In this document: positions 1-6,376 of the stretch, one piece after another
Layout: each line of letters starts with the position of its first letter
Numbering within the stretch: the stretch's first letter is position 1
NCBI GenBank assembly: GCA_050942925.1
Contig: JBMNOF010000090.1
Location: 1-7,562 of the forward strand
DNA length: 7,562 bases
Origin: Spyradocola sp050942925
Lineage (GTDB): Bacteria; Bacillota; Clostridia; Christensenellales; UBA1750
Direction: 5' to 3'
The notes under the pieces: generated by a model
What the model was told of the DNA's origin: nothing
Seen by the model: only the letters and a program-made list of their open reading frames with translations
Database searches by the model: none
Position numbers and translations under genes: made by a program

Positions 1-731
1 TCCTCTTCTTCCTCCGGCAGGTTGGCGTTGTGGTAGACCTCGGAGACGTCGTCCAGATCCTCGAGCATATCCAGGATCTTCTGCAGGCGCTCCAGGTCCT
101 CGCCGGCGGGGTCGGTGGTGTTCTGGGGCACGAGGGTGGACTCGGCGGAGGCAATGGTGTACTTGCCCTCGAGCTTCTCGCGGACGGCCTCCACGCCGTT
201 GGGATCGGTCTCGATCTCGGCATAGCCGCCGTCGAAGCTGACGTCGTTGGCGCCGGCGTCGATGGCGTCCATCATGACCTCGTCCTCGTCCAGGTTGTCG
301 CCCTCCAGGACGATAATGCCCTTGCGGTCGAACATCCAGGCGACGCAGCCGGTCGCGCCGAGGGAGCCGCCGTGCTTCTCAAAGCAGTGGCGCACGTCCG
401 AGGCGGTGCGGTTGAGGTTGTCGGTGATGCACTCGACGATGATGGCGGTGCCGGCGGGGCCGTAGCCCTCGTAGGTGACCTCCTTGTAGTTTTCGTTCTG
501 GCCCTCGCCCGAGGCCTTCTTGATGGAACGGTTGATGTTGTCATTGGGCATGTTGTTGTACTTCGCCTTGGCGATGACGTCGCGCAGCTTGGCGTTGAGC
601 GCCGGGTCCGGTCCGCCGGCCTTGACGGCGATGGCGATCTCGCGGCCGATCTTGGTGAAGATCTTGCCGCGGGCGGCATCCGTCTTGCCCTTTTTCATTT
701 GAATGTTATGCCACTTGGAATGTCCGGACAT
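1..731 (-). CDS. yebC: YebC/PmpR/TACO1-family protein, 3' end cut by the window edge
   Basis: The minus-strand frame opens with MSGHSKWHNIQ, the near-invariant start of YebC proteins, and continues with other family hallmarks: GKIFTKIGREI, NDNINRSIKKASGE, YEGYGPAG, ECITDNLNRT and GCVAWMF. There are 243 complete codons before the left edge. The family is usually about 240 to 250 residues, so only the last few residues should be missing; the visible end is an acidic LPEEEE. The ATG at 731-729 is preceded by GGGAGGG (741-747) at 9 nt spacing. YebC proteins are cytoplasmic. Members have been described as DNA-binding regulators (PmpR) and, more recently, as ribosome-associated factors that help translate difficult stretches such as polyproline, like mitochondrial TACO1. 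Which role applies here cannot be read from sequence. The gene has its own promoter, separate from yunB upstream on the same strand, so it looks monocistronic or first in its operon. Family assignment is very secure. Confidence 0.96.
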   Translation of the reverse strand, partial: MSGHSKWHNIQMKKGKTDAARGKIFTKIGREIAIAVKAGGPDPALNAKLRDVIAKAKYNNMPNDNINRSIKKASGEGQNENYKEVTYEGYGPAGTAIIVECITDNLNRTASDVRHCFEKHGGSLGATGCVAWMFDRKGIIVLEGDNLDEDEVMMDAIDAGANDVSFDGGYAEIETDPNGVEAVREKLEGKYTIASAESTLVPQNTTDPAGEDLERLQKILDMLEDLDDVSEVYHNANLPEEEE

Positions 732-774
732 ACGGTTAATCCCTCCCGAGAGCGTTTAGAAATGCTTACCCGTC

Positions 775-804
775 ATTATACCACATCTTTTCACCCTGCG
801 TAAA
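775..804 (-). promoter_or_regulatory. Sigma-A-type extended -10 promoter for yebC
   Basis: On the minus strand a perfect TATAAT (775-780) is preceded by TGG, giving the extended -10 motif TGnTATAAT. A partial -35, TTTACG (799-804), sits 18 bp upstream. Transcription would start near 768, leaving an untranslated leader of about 37 nt that contains the GGGAGGG ribosome binding site. The weak -35 is typical of extended -10 promoters. The rest of the yunB-yebC gap (732-860) shows no convincing hairpin terminator, so some read-through from yunB remains possible. Confidence 0.75.
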
Positions 805-860
805 GGGAAACGGAGGGCTTTCGGCGCTCGTTTTAGGTAATGGCAAGGTTAATTCTCGCG

Positions 861-1523
861 TCAGGAGCCGGACATGTCGGGCAGGAGGTTGAGCATATCC
901 TCCGTGGAGTCGACGTTGACGTAGGACTGGGGAACCTGGCCCACGATCACGGTCTCGGCGACGGGCACCTGGGCGACAACCTCGACCTCGCGCGCGCCCG
1001 TGGGGATGACGATGCGCATGTTGGCCCGGATGCGGATATAGATCTTGTGCCGGGTCTGGTTGATGCCGGCGTCGCGGAACTCGGTGACGAACTCCGAGGA
1101 AACCGAGCCGACGGGCACGACCTTGACCAGCATCTCCGGTCCGCGGCCGGCGAGCAGAGGGTTGCCGGTTGCCGAGCCAATGGAGATGCGGATGGATTGA
1201 TCCGCGATGTCGGCGATATACTGCTGCGCGGTGAGCGCGGTTTGGGTCGAGATGCGGTTCATGTTGACGGTGTTGGCCTGCAGGAGCGTCACGCGGCCCT
1301 GCTCGTCCGTGTCCACGCGGATGAGGTCCTCGTAGGTGATGGCGCTCAGGTTCCGCGCGATGGCGGAGTTCACGGCGTCCAGCGCGATGGCGCGCACGCG
1401 CGACTCGGCTGTGTTGAGGATGATGGGGCGAAGGTTCACCTCCGTGACCACCGCCACGGCCACAACCAGCGCCAGCAGGACGGCAAGCGCCAACAGCAGC
1501 AGGCCTTTTTTCCCCTTTCTCAA
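861..1523 (-). CDS. yunB: Sporulation protein YunB (membrane-anchored)
   Basis: A 220-residue protein with a short basic N-terminus (RKGKKG), one hydrophobic segment at about residues 8-27 and then an extracytoplasmic-type domain. Family-like stretches are the central GINQTRHKIYIRI and the near-terminal PVAETVIVGQVPQSYVN, which match what I know of YunB from spore-forming Firmicutes. YunB in Bacillus subtilis is a mother-cell protein needed for efficient spore formation, and its biochemical role is not known; this copy is somewhat shorter than the Bacillus protein (about 250 residues). The start is TTG at 1523-1521. No ATG fits in frame nearby, the purine-rich GGGGGAGG (1528-1535) lies just upstream, and starting here keeps the basic residues ahead of the membrane segment. 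The stop is TGA (863-861). It is divergent from the penicillin-binding protein gene and has a candidate sigma-E promoter. Family call is confident; molecular function is unknown. Confidence 0.9.
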   Translation of the reverse strand: MRKGKKGLLLLALAVLLALVVAVAVVTEVNLRPIILNTAESRVRAIALDAVNSAIARNLSAITYEDLIRVDTDEQGRVTLLQANTVNMNRISTQTALTAQQYIADIADQSIRISIGSATGNPLLAGRGPEMLVKVVPVGSVSSEFVTEFRDAGINQTRHKIYIRIRANMRIVIPTGAREVEVVAQVPVAETVIVGQVPQSYVNVDSTEDMLNLLPDMSGS

Positions 1524-1527
1524 GGAA

Positions 1528-1535
1528 CCTCCCCC
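1528..1535 (-). promoter_or_regulatory. Ribosome binding site supporting the TTG start of yunB
   Basis: GGGGGAGG on the minus strand, with 4 nt between it and the TTG (1523-1521), or about 7 nt if the GGGGG part is the pairing core. It is the only strong Shine-Dalgarno sequence near the hydrophobic N-terminus and decides the non-ATG start. A small hairpin, GCAGG (1543-1547) with CCTGC (1554-1558), lies immediately upstream in the leader. Confidence 0.7.
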
Positions 1536-1571
1536 TTTCCTTGCAGGAAAACCCCTGCGCCCTGGCGAACT

Positions 1572-1601
1572 ATACTATGCTTCTGCGCATTTCCCCTATG
1601 C
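1572..1601 (-). promoter_or_regulatory. Candidate sporulation sigma-E promoter for yunB
   Basis: The minus strand reads GCATAGGG (1594-1601), a 14-bp spacer, then CATAGTAT (1572-1579). This resembles the sigma-E pattern of an ATA-core -35 and a CATA-N3-T -10 at about 14 bp spacing. Transcription would start near 1565 and give a leader of about 42 nt before the TTG start. Bacillus subtilis yunB belongs to the mother-cell sigma-E regulon, which makes the match more credible. The -35 beyond its ATA core is poor, and short AT motifs can occur by chance. A plus-strand TATACT overlaps at 1571-1576 but has no convincing -35 for the penicillin-binding protein gene. Confidence 0.45.
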
Positions 1602-1604
1602 GCA
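1584..1604. repeat. Perfect 7-bp dyad in the yunB / penicillin-binding protein intergenic region
   Basis: TGCGCAT (1584-1590) and ATGCGCA (1598-1604) are exact inverted copies separated by 7 bp, giving a two-turn-sized operator-like site centred at 1594. It overlaps the -35 part of the candidate sigma-E promoter and lies just ahead of the plus-strand ribosome binding site. It could be a repressor operator or a small RNA hairpin in the leader of the plus-strand gene. No specific binding protein is implied. Confidence 0.45.
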
Positions 1605-1615
1605 TTCCAGATTCC

Positions 1616-1621
1616 AGGAGG
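1616..1621 (+). promoter_or_regulatory. Ribosome binding site fixing the penicillin-binding protein start
   Basis: A perfect AGGAGG lies 7 nt before the ATG at 1629. This decides the start, because the reading frame is open back to 840 through the antisense of yunB and many upstream in-frame ATG or GTG codons exist. Only 1629 combines a good ribosome binding site with a proper cytoplasmic tail ahead of the membrane anchor. Confidence 0.88.
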
Positions 1622-1628
1622 AAGCTTC

Positions 1629-4232
1629 ATGCTGAAGAACCACAAGGATACTTCTGAAACCGAGGGCCGCGGCCGCGAGGCGCGCCGTCCCTCCTTCTCC
1701 CTGTTCAAGCCGCGGGAGAAGCAGCCCAACTTCATTCTCTCGGTGCTCTGCCACGCGGTCTGCATTCTGCTCGTGGTGGTGCTGGTCTTTGGCGTCGGCG
1801 GGTTTGGCGCGCTGATCGGCGTGGCCAAGGGCTACTACGAGACGACGCCGGACCTGGACGTCGACAAGATCGAGACGCAAAACCTCACGTCGTTCATCTA
1901 CGACTGCAACGGCGATCTGATCACCGCCTACAAGGGCACGGAGAACCGCGTCTGGGCCTACTACGACGAGATCCCGCAACAGCTGGTCTACGCCTTTGTC
2001 GCGGTGGAGGACGCACGCTTCTTTACCCACAACGGCATCGACATCAAGCGCATCATCGGCGCGTTCGTCTCCAACCTGCAAAACGAGAGCACGCAGGGCG
2101 GCTCCACCATCACCCAGCAGCTGGTCAAGACGACGCTGCTGTCCACGGAGCAGAGCTACAAGCGCAAGCTGCAGGAGGCGTACCTGGCCATCGAGCTGGA
2201 GAGCGAGTACTCCAAGGAGCAGATCCTGGAGTGGTACCTCAACATCATCCCCTTGGGGGAGAGCAACTACGGCGTCAAGGCCGCGGCAAAGGACTACTAC
2301 GACAAGGACCTGTCGGAGCTTACGCTGCGCGAGTGCGCGTCCCTTGCGGCCATCACCCGCAACCCCAGCCGCTACAACCCGCGCCGCAACTACTACGGAA
2401 CGGGCGAGCCGAGCATCATCAACGACCGCACGGACTACGTGCTGGAGTGCATGTACGACAACGGCTTCATCACCAAGGAGGAATATGACGCGGCGCTGGC
2501 GGACACCCTGCACGTGGTCGAGGACTCCACGGTCAACGACCTGTACGACATGCCCTCGGCCGTGGAGACGGTGCTGGACGACGCGGTGACGGAGCTTCTG
2601 GCGGACCGCGGCATGGAGGACACGACCGAGAACCGCTCCGCCGTGCGGCGCGAGATCCAGGAGGGCGGCTACCACATCTACTCCACGATCGACCCGGTGA
2701 TCCAGGGCATTGTGGAGGATGTGCTCTACAACTGGGAGGACTATCCCGCCCTGGCCGATCCTTCGGACGAATACGCCAGCAGCACGCAGGCCATTCAGCC
2801 CCAGGCCGCCTGCGTGATCTACGACTACACCAGCGGGGAGATCCGCGCGGTGGTGGGCAGCCGGACGCCGCAGACGCAGTTCCTCGTGCTCAACCGCGCG
2901 ACCGATTCCAACATGCCCGTCGGCTCTTCCATCAAGCCCCTGGCGGTCTACGGGCCGGCGCTGGACAAGGGCTATTCGCCCGGCTCCGTCTCCTCCAACC
3001 TGCCGGTGCCCATCGAGGGCTGGGGCACGGCCAAGGGCTATCCCTCCAACTTCACCTCTGGCACCTACCGCGGCATGGTCACGCTGCGCGCCGGCATGCG
3101 CGCTTCGCTGAACACGGTTGCGGCCAACACCCTGATGAAGATGGTCGGCATTTCGGACAGCGTTTCGTACCTGACGGCCATGGGGATTGACCCGGATCAC
3201 ATCAATGCCGACGGCTCGGGCCTTGCGCTGGGCTCCTCAGGCATCACGGTGCGCGAGATGGCGCAGGCCTTTGGCACCGTCGCCAACTCCGGCACCTACC
3301 AAAAGCCCCTGACCTTTACCAAGATCACCGACGCGGACGGCAACGTGATCCTGGACATGAAGGCCAAGCAGGCGGAGAGCAAGACGCAGGTCTTCCGCGA
3401 GGGCACGGCCTACATGCTGGTGGACATGCTCGTGGACGCGGTGCAGAACGGTACCGGGCGCACCGCGCGCATCGACGGCATGACCGTCGGCGGCAAGACC
3501 GGCACGCACTCCGATTACAAGAGCGTGTTCTTTGCGGGCTTTACGCCCTATCTCTCTGGCGCGGTCTGGGTCGGGCATGACGAGTTCAAATCCCTCTACA
3601 GCGGCGCGACCGGCGGCAAGGACGCCGCGCCGATCTGGAAGGCGGTCATGGAGCGCATCATCGAGGCTTACGGCCAGGAGGACAAGCCGATCATCGAGGA
3701 CGATCCGGAGAGCCTGGGCCTCACGCGCGTGACGCTCTGCTCGCTCACTGGCAAGCTCGCCACCGACGCCTGCCGCGCGGACGACGACTTCCCGCCCACG
3801 ACGGATTGGTGCCACGCCGACAGCGTGCCCACGGAGACGTGCGACCTGCACGTGGTCCTGCCCACCGACACCACGACCGGCAAGATCGCGCGGTCGGGCT
3901 GCCCGAACACCGCGGACGTGGCCTATCAGGTGGTCCCCTCCTCTTGGGGCGCGGACAGCCTGTCGGACTCCAGCTTTGCGGTCTACTTCCCCCACGGCAT
4001 TCGCGGTTACAACAGCGCCGCCGAGGTGCAGGCTGCCGCGCAGGTGGGCACGCTGCCGCAGGAGCTGTACTGCTCCGAGCACAGCGACATCCCCCTGCCC
4101 GAAATCCCCCAGGAGGGGGGCGACGGGTCGGACAGCAACATCTACCCCTCCGCGGGCGAGAGTAGCAGCAGCAACAGCGACAGCAGCGGCGAGCCCCTGA
4201 TCCCGGAAGAGGACGATGGAGCAGTCGGCTGA
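1629..4232 (+). CDS. Class A (PBP1A-type) penicillin-binding protein, bifunctional peptidoglycan synthase
   Basis: An 867-residue bifunctional enzyme that polymerises lipid II and cross-links peptidoglycan outside the cell. Residues 1-34 are a charged cytoplasmic tail and about 36-65 a membrane anchor. The GT51 glycosyltransferase domain shows EDARFFTHNG with catalytic Glu127, GGSTITQQL (157-165), RKLQEAYLAIELE (179-191) and KEQILEWYLN (196-205). The transpeptidase domain shows SSIK with nucleophile Ser433, SLN (493-495) and KTGT (623-626). All key motifs are present, so it should be active and beta-lactam-binding. After the transpeptidase domain comes a tail with Cys704, 715, 728, 738, 758 and 815, then a Ser/Asp/Glu-rich end (843-867). 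It is divergent from yunB and followed by a strong terminator, so probably transcribed alone; I found no convincing promoter in the 105-bp gap. Relatives go by ponA, pbpF, pbpD and others, and I cannot choose among these symbols. Class assignment is very secure. Confidence 0.96.
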   Translation: MLKNHKDTSETEGRGREARRPSFSLFKPREKQPNFILSVLCHAVCILLVVVLVFGVGGFGALIGVAKGYYETTPDLDVDKIETQNLTSFIYDCNGDLITAYKGTENRVWAYYDEIPQQLVYAFVAVEDARFFTHNGIDIKRIIGAFVSNLQNESTQGGSTITQQLVKTTLLSTEQSYKRKLQEAYLAIELESEYSKEQILEWYLNIIPLGESNYGVKAAAKDYYDKDLSELTLRECASLAAITRNPSRYNPRRNYYGTGEPSIINDRTDYVLECMYDNGFITKEEYDAALADTLHVVEDSTVNDLYDMPSAVETVLDDAVTELLADRGMEDTTENRSAVRREIQEGGYHIYSTIDPVIQGIVEDVLYNWEDYPALADPSDEYASSTQAIQPQAACVIYDYTSGEIRAVVGSRTPQTQFLVLNRATDSNMPVGSSIKPLAVYGPALDKGYSPGSVSSNLPVPIEGWGTAKGYPSNFTSGTYRGMVTLRAGMRASLNTVAANTLMKMVGISDSVSYLTAMGIDPDHINADGSGLALGSSGITVREMAQAFGTVANSGTYQKPLTFTKITDADGNVILDMKAKQAESKTQVFREGTAYMLVDMLVDAVQNGTGRTARIDGMTVGGKTGTHSDYKSVFFAGFTPYLSGAVWVGHDEFKSLYSGATGGKDAAPIWKAVMERIIEAYGQEDKPIIEDDPESLGLTRVTLCSLTGKLATDACRADDDFPPTTDWCHADSVPTETCDLHVVLPTDTTTGKIARSGCPNTADVAYQVVPSSWGADSLSDSSFAVYFPHGIRGYNSAAEVQAAAQVGTLPQELYCSEHSDIPLPEIPQEGGDGSDSNIYPSAGESSSSNSDSSGEPLIPEEDDGAVG
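4161..4187 (+). repeat. AGC-rich trinucleotide tract encoding the serine-rich tail
   Basis: Nine codons of the type AGT/AGC/AAC/GAC encode residues 845-853 of the penicillin-binding protein, six of them AGC. The tract is in frame, imperfect and short, and lies near the C-terminal end. Such tracts can change length by slippage without shifting the frame. The encoded acidic Ser-rich stretch is probably a disordered tail. Confidence 0.6.
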
Positions 4233-4241
4233 TTTCGAGGA

Positions 4242-4281
4242 GGAGAGGCGCCACCCAAGCGGCGCCTCTCCCATCTTTTTT
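4242..4281 (+). terminator. Intrinsic terminator of the penicillin-binding protein gene
   Basis: GGAGAGGCGCC (4242-4252) pairs perfectly with GGCGCCTCTCC (4261-4271) around an 8-nt loop. It is followed by CATC and then six T residues (4276-4281). The 11-bp GC-rich stem begins 9 nt after the stop codon, which fits rho-independent termination. The U tract is set back by 4 nt, a small departure from the ideal form. Confidence 0.88.
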
Positions 4282-4348
4282 AGCGGAAGCGCAAAAACAG
4301 AGTGGAGTTCCCCCTTTTTCGCGCGCAAGCTGTTCCACTTTGGCAGAA

Positions 4349-4383
4349 AAAGTCCCCCTTGATTCTGCGTCAAGGGGGACTTT
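4349..4383. terminator. Bidirectional terminator between the convergent penicillin-binding protein and fucI genes
   Basis: A 14-bp perfect stem (4349-4362 with 4370-4383, core GTCCCCCTTGA) closes a 7-nt loop. On the minus strand the stem runs into TTTTTC, so it terminates fucI 53 bp after its stop codon. On the plus strand it is followed by TTTGTTT, so it can act as a backup for the first terminator. The remainder of 4282-4435 contains only weak elements: AGTGGA (4301-4306) with TCCACT (4334-4339), and three tandem GGAT units (4403-4414). I see no small gene there. Confidence 0.85.
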
Positions 4384-4435
4384 GTTTCCGGCTTGATCCT
4401 TTGGATGGATGGATCTGTAACGGTTTAAGGGGGAT

Positions 4436-6247
4436 TTATGCGCGGCCGTAGATCGGGCCCAGCGCCGCGCACGCGCGGAAGTCGGCGCCTTCCAGATCCA
4501 TCGTCCCAAACGCGTCCCACATGCTCGGGCGGTAGATCTTGTCCCGGGCCACGTTGTGCATGCACACCGGGATGCGCAGCATCGAGGCCAGCGTGATCAG
4601 ATCCGCGCCGATGTGGCCATAGCTGAAGGCGCCGTGGTTCGCGCCCCAGTGCGCCATGACGGAGTAGACGTCCGTGAACGCGCCCTCGCCCGTGAGCCGC
4701 GGGGCAAACCAGGTCGTGGGCCAGGTCGGGTCGGTCCGCTTGTCCAGGATGTCGTGCGCGTCTTTCGGCACGTCGCAGGTCCAGCCCTCCGCAATCTGCA
4801 GCACCGGCCCCAGCCCGTCGATGAGGTTCAGACGGCTCAGCGTCACGGGCATACCGCCGCGGCTGACCAGGTGCGCCGAGTATCCGCCCCCGCGGAAGTA
4901 GTATAGGTCGCCGTAGCAGAACTGTGTCTCGTCCAGGCACGCCTTGGCCTCTTCCGGGGCAATCGTCCACCAGGGCTTGATGGCGGGCTTGCCGTCCTCC
5001 TGGCAGGCGCCGGTGGCCTCCAGCGTCACGGAGCCGGAGTTGATCAGGTGGATCATGCCGTTTTCCGCGTAGCCCTCCGGCTTCCAGCCGGATACGCGCT
5101 GAATCGCCTCCGGACTCCAGTAGGTCCGCACATCCGCAAAGCCCTGTGCCCGGCCCGTCACCAGCTTCCCGAACAGCATCGCCAGCCCGTTCAGGTGGTC
5201 GTTCTCCGTCGCCACCACCATCGGCTCCCGAATGCCGTTCCAGTCAAAGGAGGAGTTGAGCAGCGCTTCCATCATGTCCCCGTTGGGGAAGTGGTCGGTC
5301 CACTGCCGCTGCCCCTGGAAGCCCGCCGCGATGGCGTTGTGGCCGCAGCTTTCCTCGACAAAGCCCAGGTCCGCGAGCTTTTCGTTGCCCACCATCAGGT
5401 CCCGCGCGATCATCGTCATCAGGATGCACTGCTCCAGCACCTCGCGCTGCTTCTCCGGGCTGTGGCGGAGCGCCTCCGGGTTCTTGTCCCAGCCGAGGCG
5501 GACGTATTCGTCTACCCATGCCTTGGCCAGCTCGAATTCCTCGTGATCGTAGATGCCCTCGTCCCAGCGGCGAATGAATTCCACCATGTCCACCTGTTCC
5601 ATGCGCATGCCGAGGTACTTTTCCAGGAACGGCGCGTTCATGATCGATCCCGCGATGCCCATGGACATGCCGCCCATGCCCAGGTAGCTCTTTCCGCGCA
5701 TCGTCGCCACCGCGAGCCCCGCGCGGACAAAGCGCAAGAGCTTTTCCTGCACGTCCGCAGGGATTGTGCCGTCGCCCGCATCCTGCACGTCCCGGCTGTA
5801 GAGGGAGAAGGCCGGAAGCCCCTTCTGGTTGTGGGAGGCCAGCGCCGAGGCCAGGTACACCGCGCCCGGGCGCTCCGTGCCGTTAAAGCCCCAGATCGCC
5901 TTGGGGCGAAGCGGGTCCATGTCGATCGTCTCCGAACCGTAGCACCAGCAGGGCGTCACGGTGATGGTAAGGCCCACGTTCGCCTTGGCAAACTTGGCGT
6001 CGCAGTCCGCCGCCTCGGCAAAGCCGCCGATGGTCGTGTCCGCGATCACGCACTCCACCGGTAGGCCGCAAGGGTGCTTGAGCTCCGATTCGATCAGGGC
6101 CGCCACAGCCTTGGCCATGCCCATGGTCTGCGTCTCCAGTCCCTCGCGGATGCCCTTGCGCCGCCCGTCGATCGTCGGGCGGATGCCCACGCGGGGCAGC
6201 TCGCCGCGGAGCGCAAACTTCGGCGCATTCATCTGAAATGCCTGCAT
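4436..6247 (-). CDS. fucI: L-fucose isomerase (L-fucose / D-arabinose ketol-isomerase)
   Basis: A 603-residue protein closely resembling Escherichia coli FucI (591 residues) along its whole length. Shared stretches include RPTIDGRRKGIRE, VGLTITVTPCWCYGSETIDMDP, PKAIWGFNGTERPGAVYLA, NAIAAGFQGQRQWTDHFPNG, FRGGGYSAH and ITLASMLRIPVCMHN. FucI is a cytoplasmic Mn2+-dependent enzyme that converts L-fucose to L-fuculose and also D-arabinose to D-ribulose. The metal and catalytic residues Glu337, Asp361 and His528 of E. coli correspond to Glu348 (ATEND), Asp372 (FADVR) and His538 (GANHG), all intact. The ATG at 6247-6245 is chosen over upstream codons because AGGAGG (6255-6260) lies 7 nt before it and a promoter lies above. 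The stop is TAA. No fuculokinase or aldolase gene is in the window; the divergent neighbour is a GH172 hydrolase, which suggests either fucose or D-arabinose use. Identity is near certain; the in vivo substrate is not. Confidence 0.97.
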   Translation of the reverse strand: MQAFQMNAPKFALRGELPRVGIRPTIDGRRKGIREGLETQTMGMAKAVAALIESELKHPCGLPVECVIADTTIGGFAEAADCDAKFAKANVGLTITVTPCWCYGSETIDMDPLRPKAIWGFNGTERPGAVYLASALASHNQKGLPAFSLYSRDVQDAGDGTIPADVQEKLLRFVRAGLAVATMRGKSYLGMGGMSMGIAGSIMNAPFLEKYLGMRMEQVDMVEFIRRWDEGIYDHEEFELAKAWVDEYVRLGWDKNPEALRHSPEKQREVLEQCILMTMIARDLMVGNEKLADLGFVEESCGHNAIAAGFQGQRQWTDHFPNGDMMEALLNSSFDWNGIREPMVVATENDHLNGLAMLFGKLVTGRAQGFADVRTYWSPEAIQRVSGWKPEGYAENGMIHLINSGSVTLEATGACQEDGKPAIKPWWTIAPEEAKACLDETQFCYGDLYYFRGGGYSAHLVSRGGMPVTLSRLNLIDGLGPVLQIAEGWTCDVPKDAHDILDKRTDPTWPTTWFAPRLTGEGAFTDVYSVMAHWGANHGAFSYGHIGADLITLASMLRIPVCMHNVARDKIYRPSMWDAFGTMDLEGADFRACAALGPIYGRA

Positions 6248-6254
6248 ATTTGTC

Positions 6255-6260
6255 CCTCCT
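6255..6260 (-). promoter_or_regulatory. Ribosome binding site fixing the fucI start
   Basis: AGGAGG on the minus strand, 7 nt before the ATG at 6247-6245. The frame stays open upstream to 6469, but those extra codons would lie across the promoter region, so this site decides the start. Confidence 0.88.
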
Positions 6261-6305
6261 GTGCGCGTTGATTTGTAAAGTTTTCGTAAGGCTTGGGATA
6301 CGTTT

Positions 6306-6334
6306 ATCGTAGGGGAAACGCCGGAAAAAGTCAA
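6306..6334 (-). promoter_or_regulatory. Sigma-A promoter for fucI
   Basis: The minus strand has TTGACT (6329-6334), a 17-bp spacer and TACGAT (6306-6311), five and four matches respectively to the two consensus hexamers. Transcription would begin near 6299, giving a leader of about 52 nt. TACG (6299-6302) and CGTA (6308-6311) form a small dyad across the -10 and start site that could be a weak operator half-site pair. Confidence 0.8.
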
Positions 6335-6354
6335 GCACCCAGCCCGCGCGCGCC

Positions 6355-6369
6355 GCAAAAAAGTTTTGC
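6355..6369. promoter_or_regulatory. Candidate shared operator between the two back-to-back promoters
   Basis: GCAAAA (6355-6360) and TTTTGC (6364-6369) are exact inverted copies around AAG. The site lies in the 42 bp between the divergent -35 boxes of fucI and the GH172 gene, where an activator or repressor could act on both. Its core AAAGTTTT recurs at 6277-6284 in the fucI leader. I searched by eye for a catabolite-repression (cre) site and found none that fits. Confidence 0.35.
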
Positions 6370-6376
6370 CAAGGCG

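Noticed and set aside
30..803. A 257-codon plus-strand frame opposite yebC.
   Set aside because: The opposite strand gives an unmistakable YebC protein. The plus-strand product is a Gly/Val/Leu/Asp-rich composition typical of the antisense of a GC-rich gene.
840..1628. The penicillin-binding protein frame is open for 263 codons upstream of 1629, which could suggest a much longer fused protein.
   Set aside because: This stretch is antisense to yunB, lacks family similarity and has no ribosome binding site at its start. The AGGAGG at 1616-1621 and the normal tail-plus-anchor layout place the start at 1629. Long open shadow frames are common in GC-rich DNA.
1596..3200. A 534-codon minus-strand frame inside the penicillin-binding protein gene.
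   Set aside because: Its product is Arg/Val/His/Gln-rich with no recognisable motif, and it lies fully antisense to an enzyme with all catalytic motifs intact.
4401..4415. Three tandem GGAT units near the fucI stop codon.
   Set aside because: Only 12 bp long, in a non-coding gap, and too short to call a meaningful repeat array.
5048..6064. A 338-codon plus-strand frame inside fucI.
   Set aside because: It is antisense to a near-full-length FucI match. The His/Arg/Val-rich product is an antisense artefact and there is no ribosome binding site.
6269..6290. A possible catabolite-repression (cre) site in the fucI leader around TTTGTAAAGTTTTCGTAAG.
   Set aside because: The central CG and the right half do not match the cre consensus, with four or more key mismatches.
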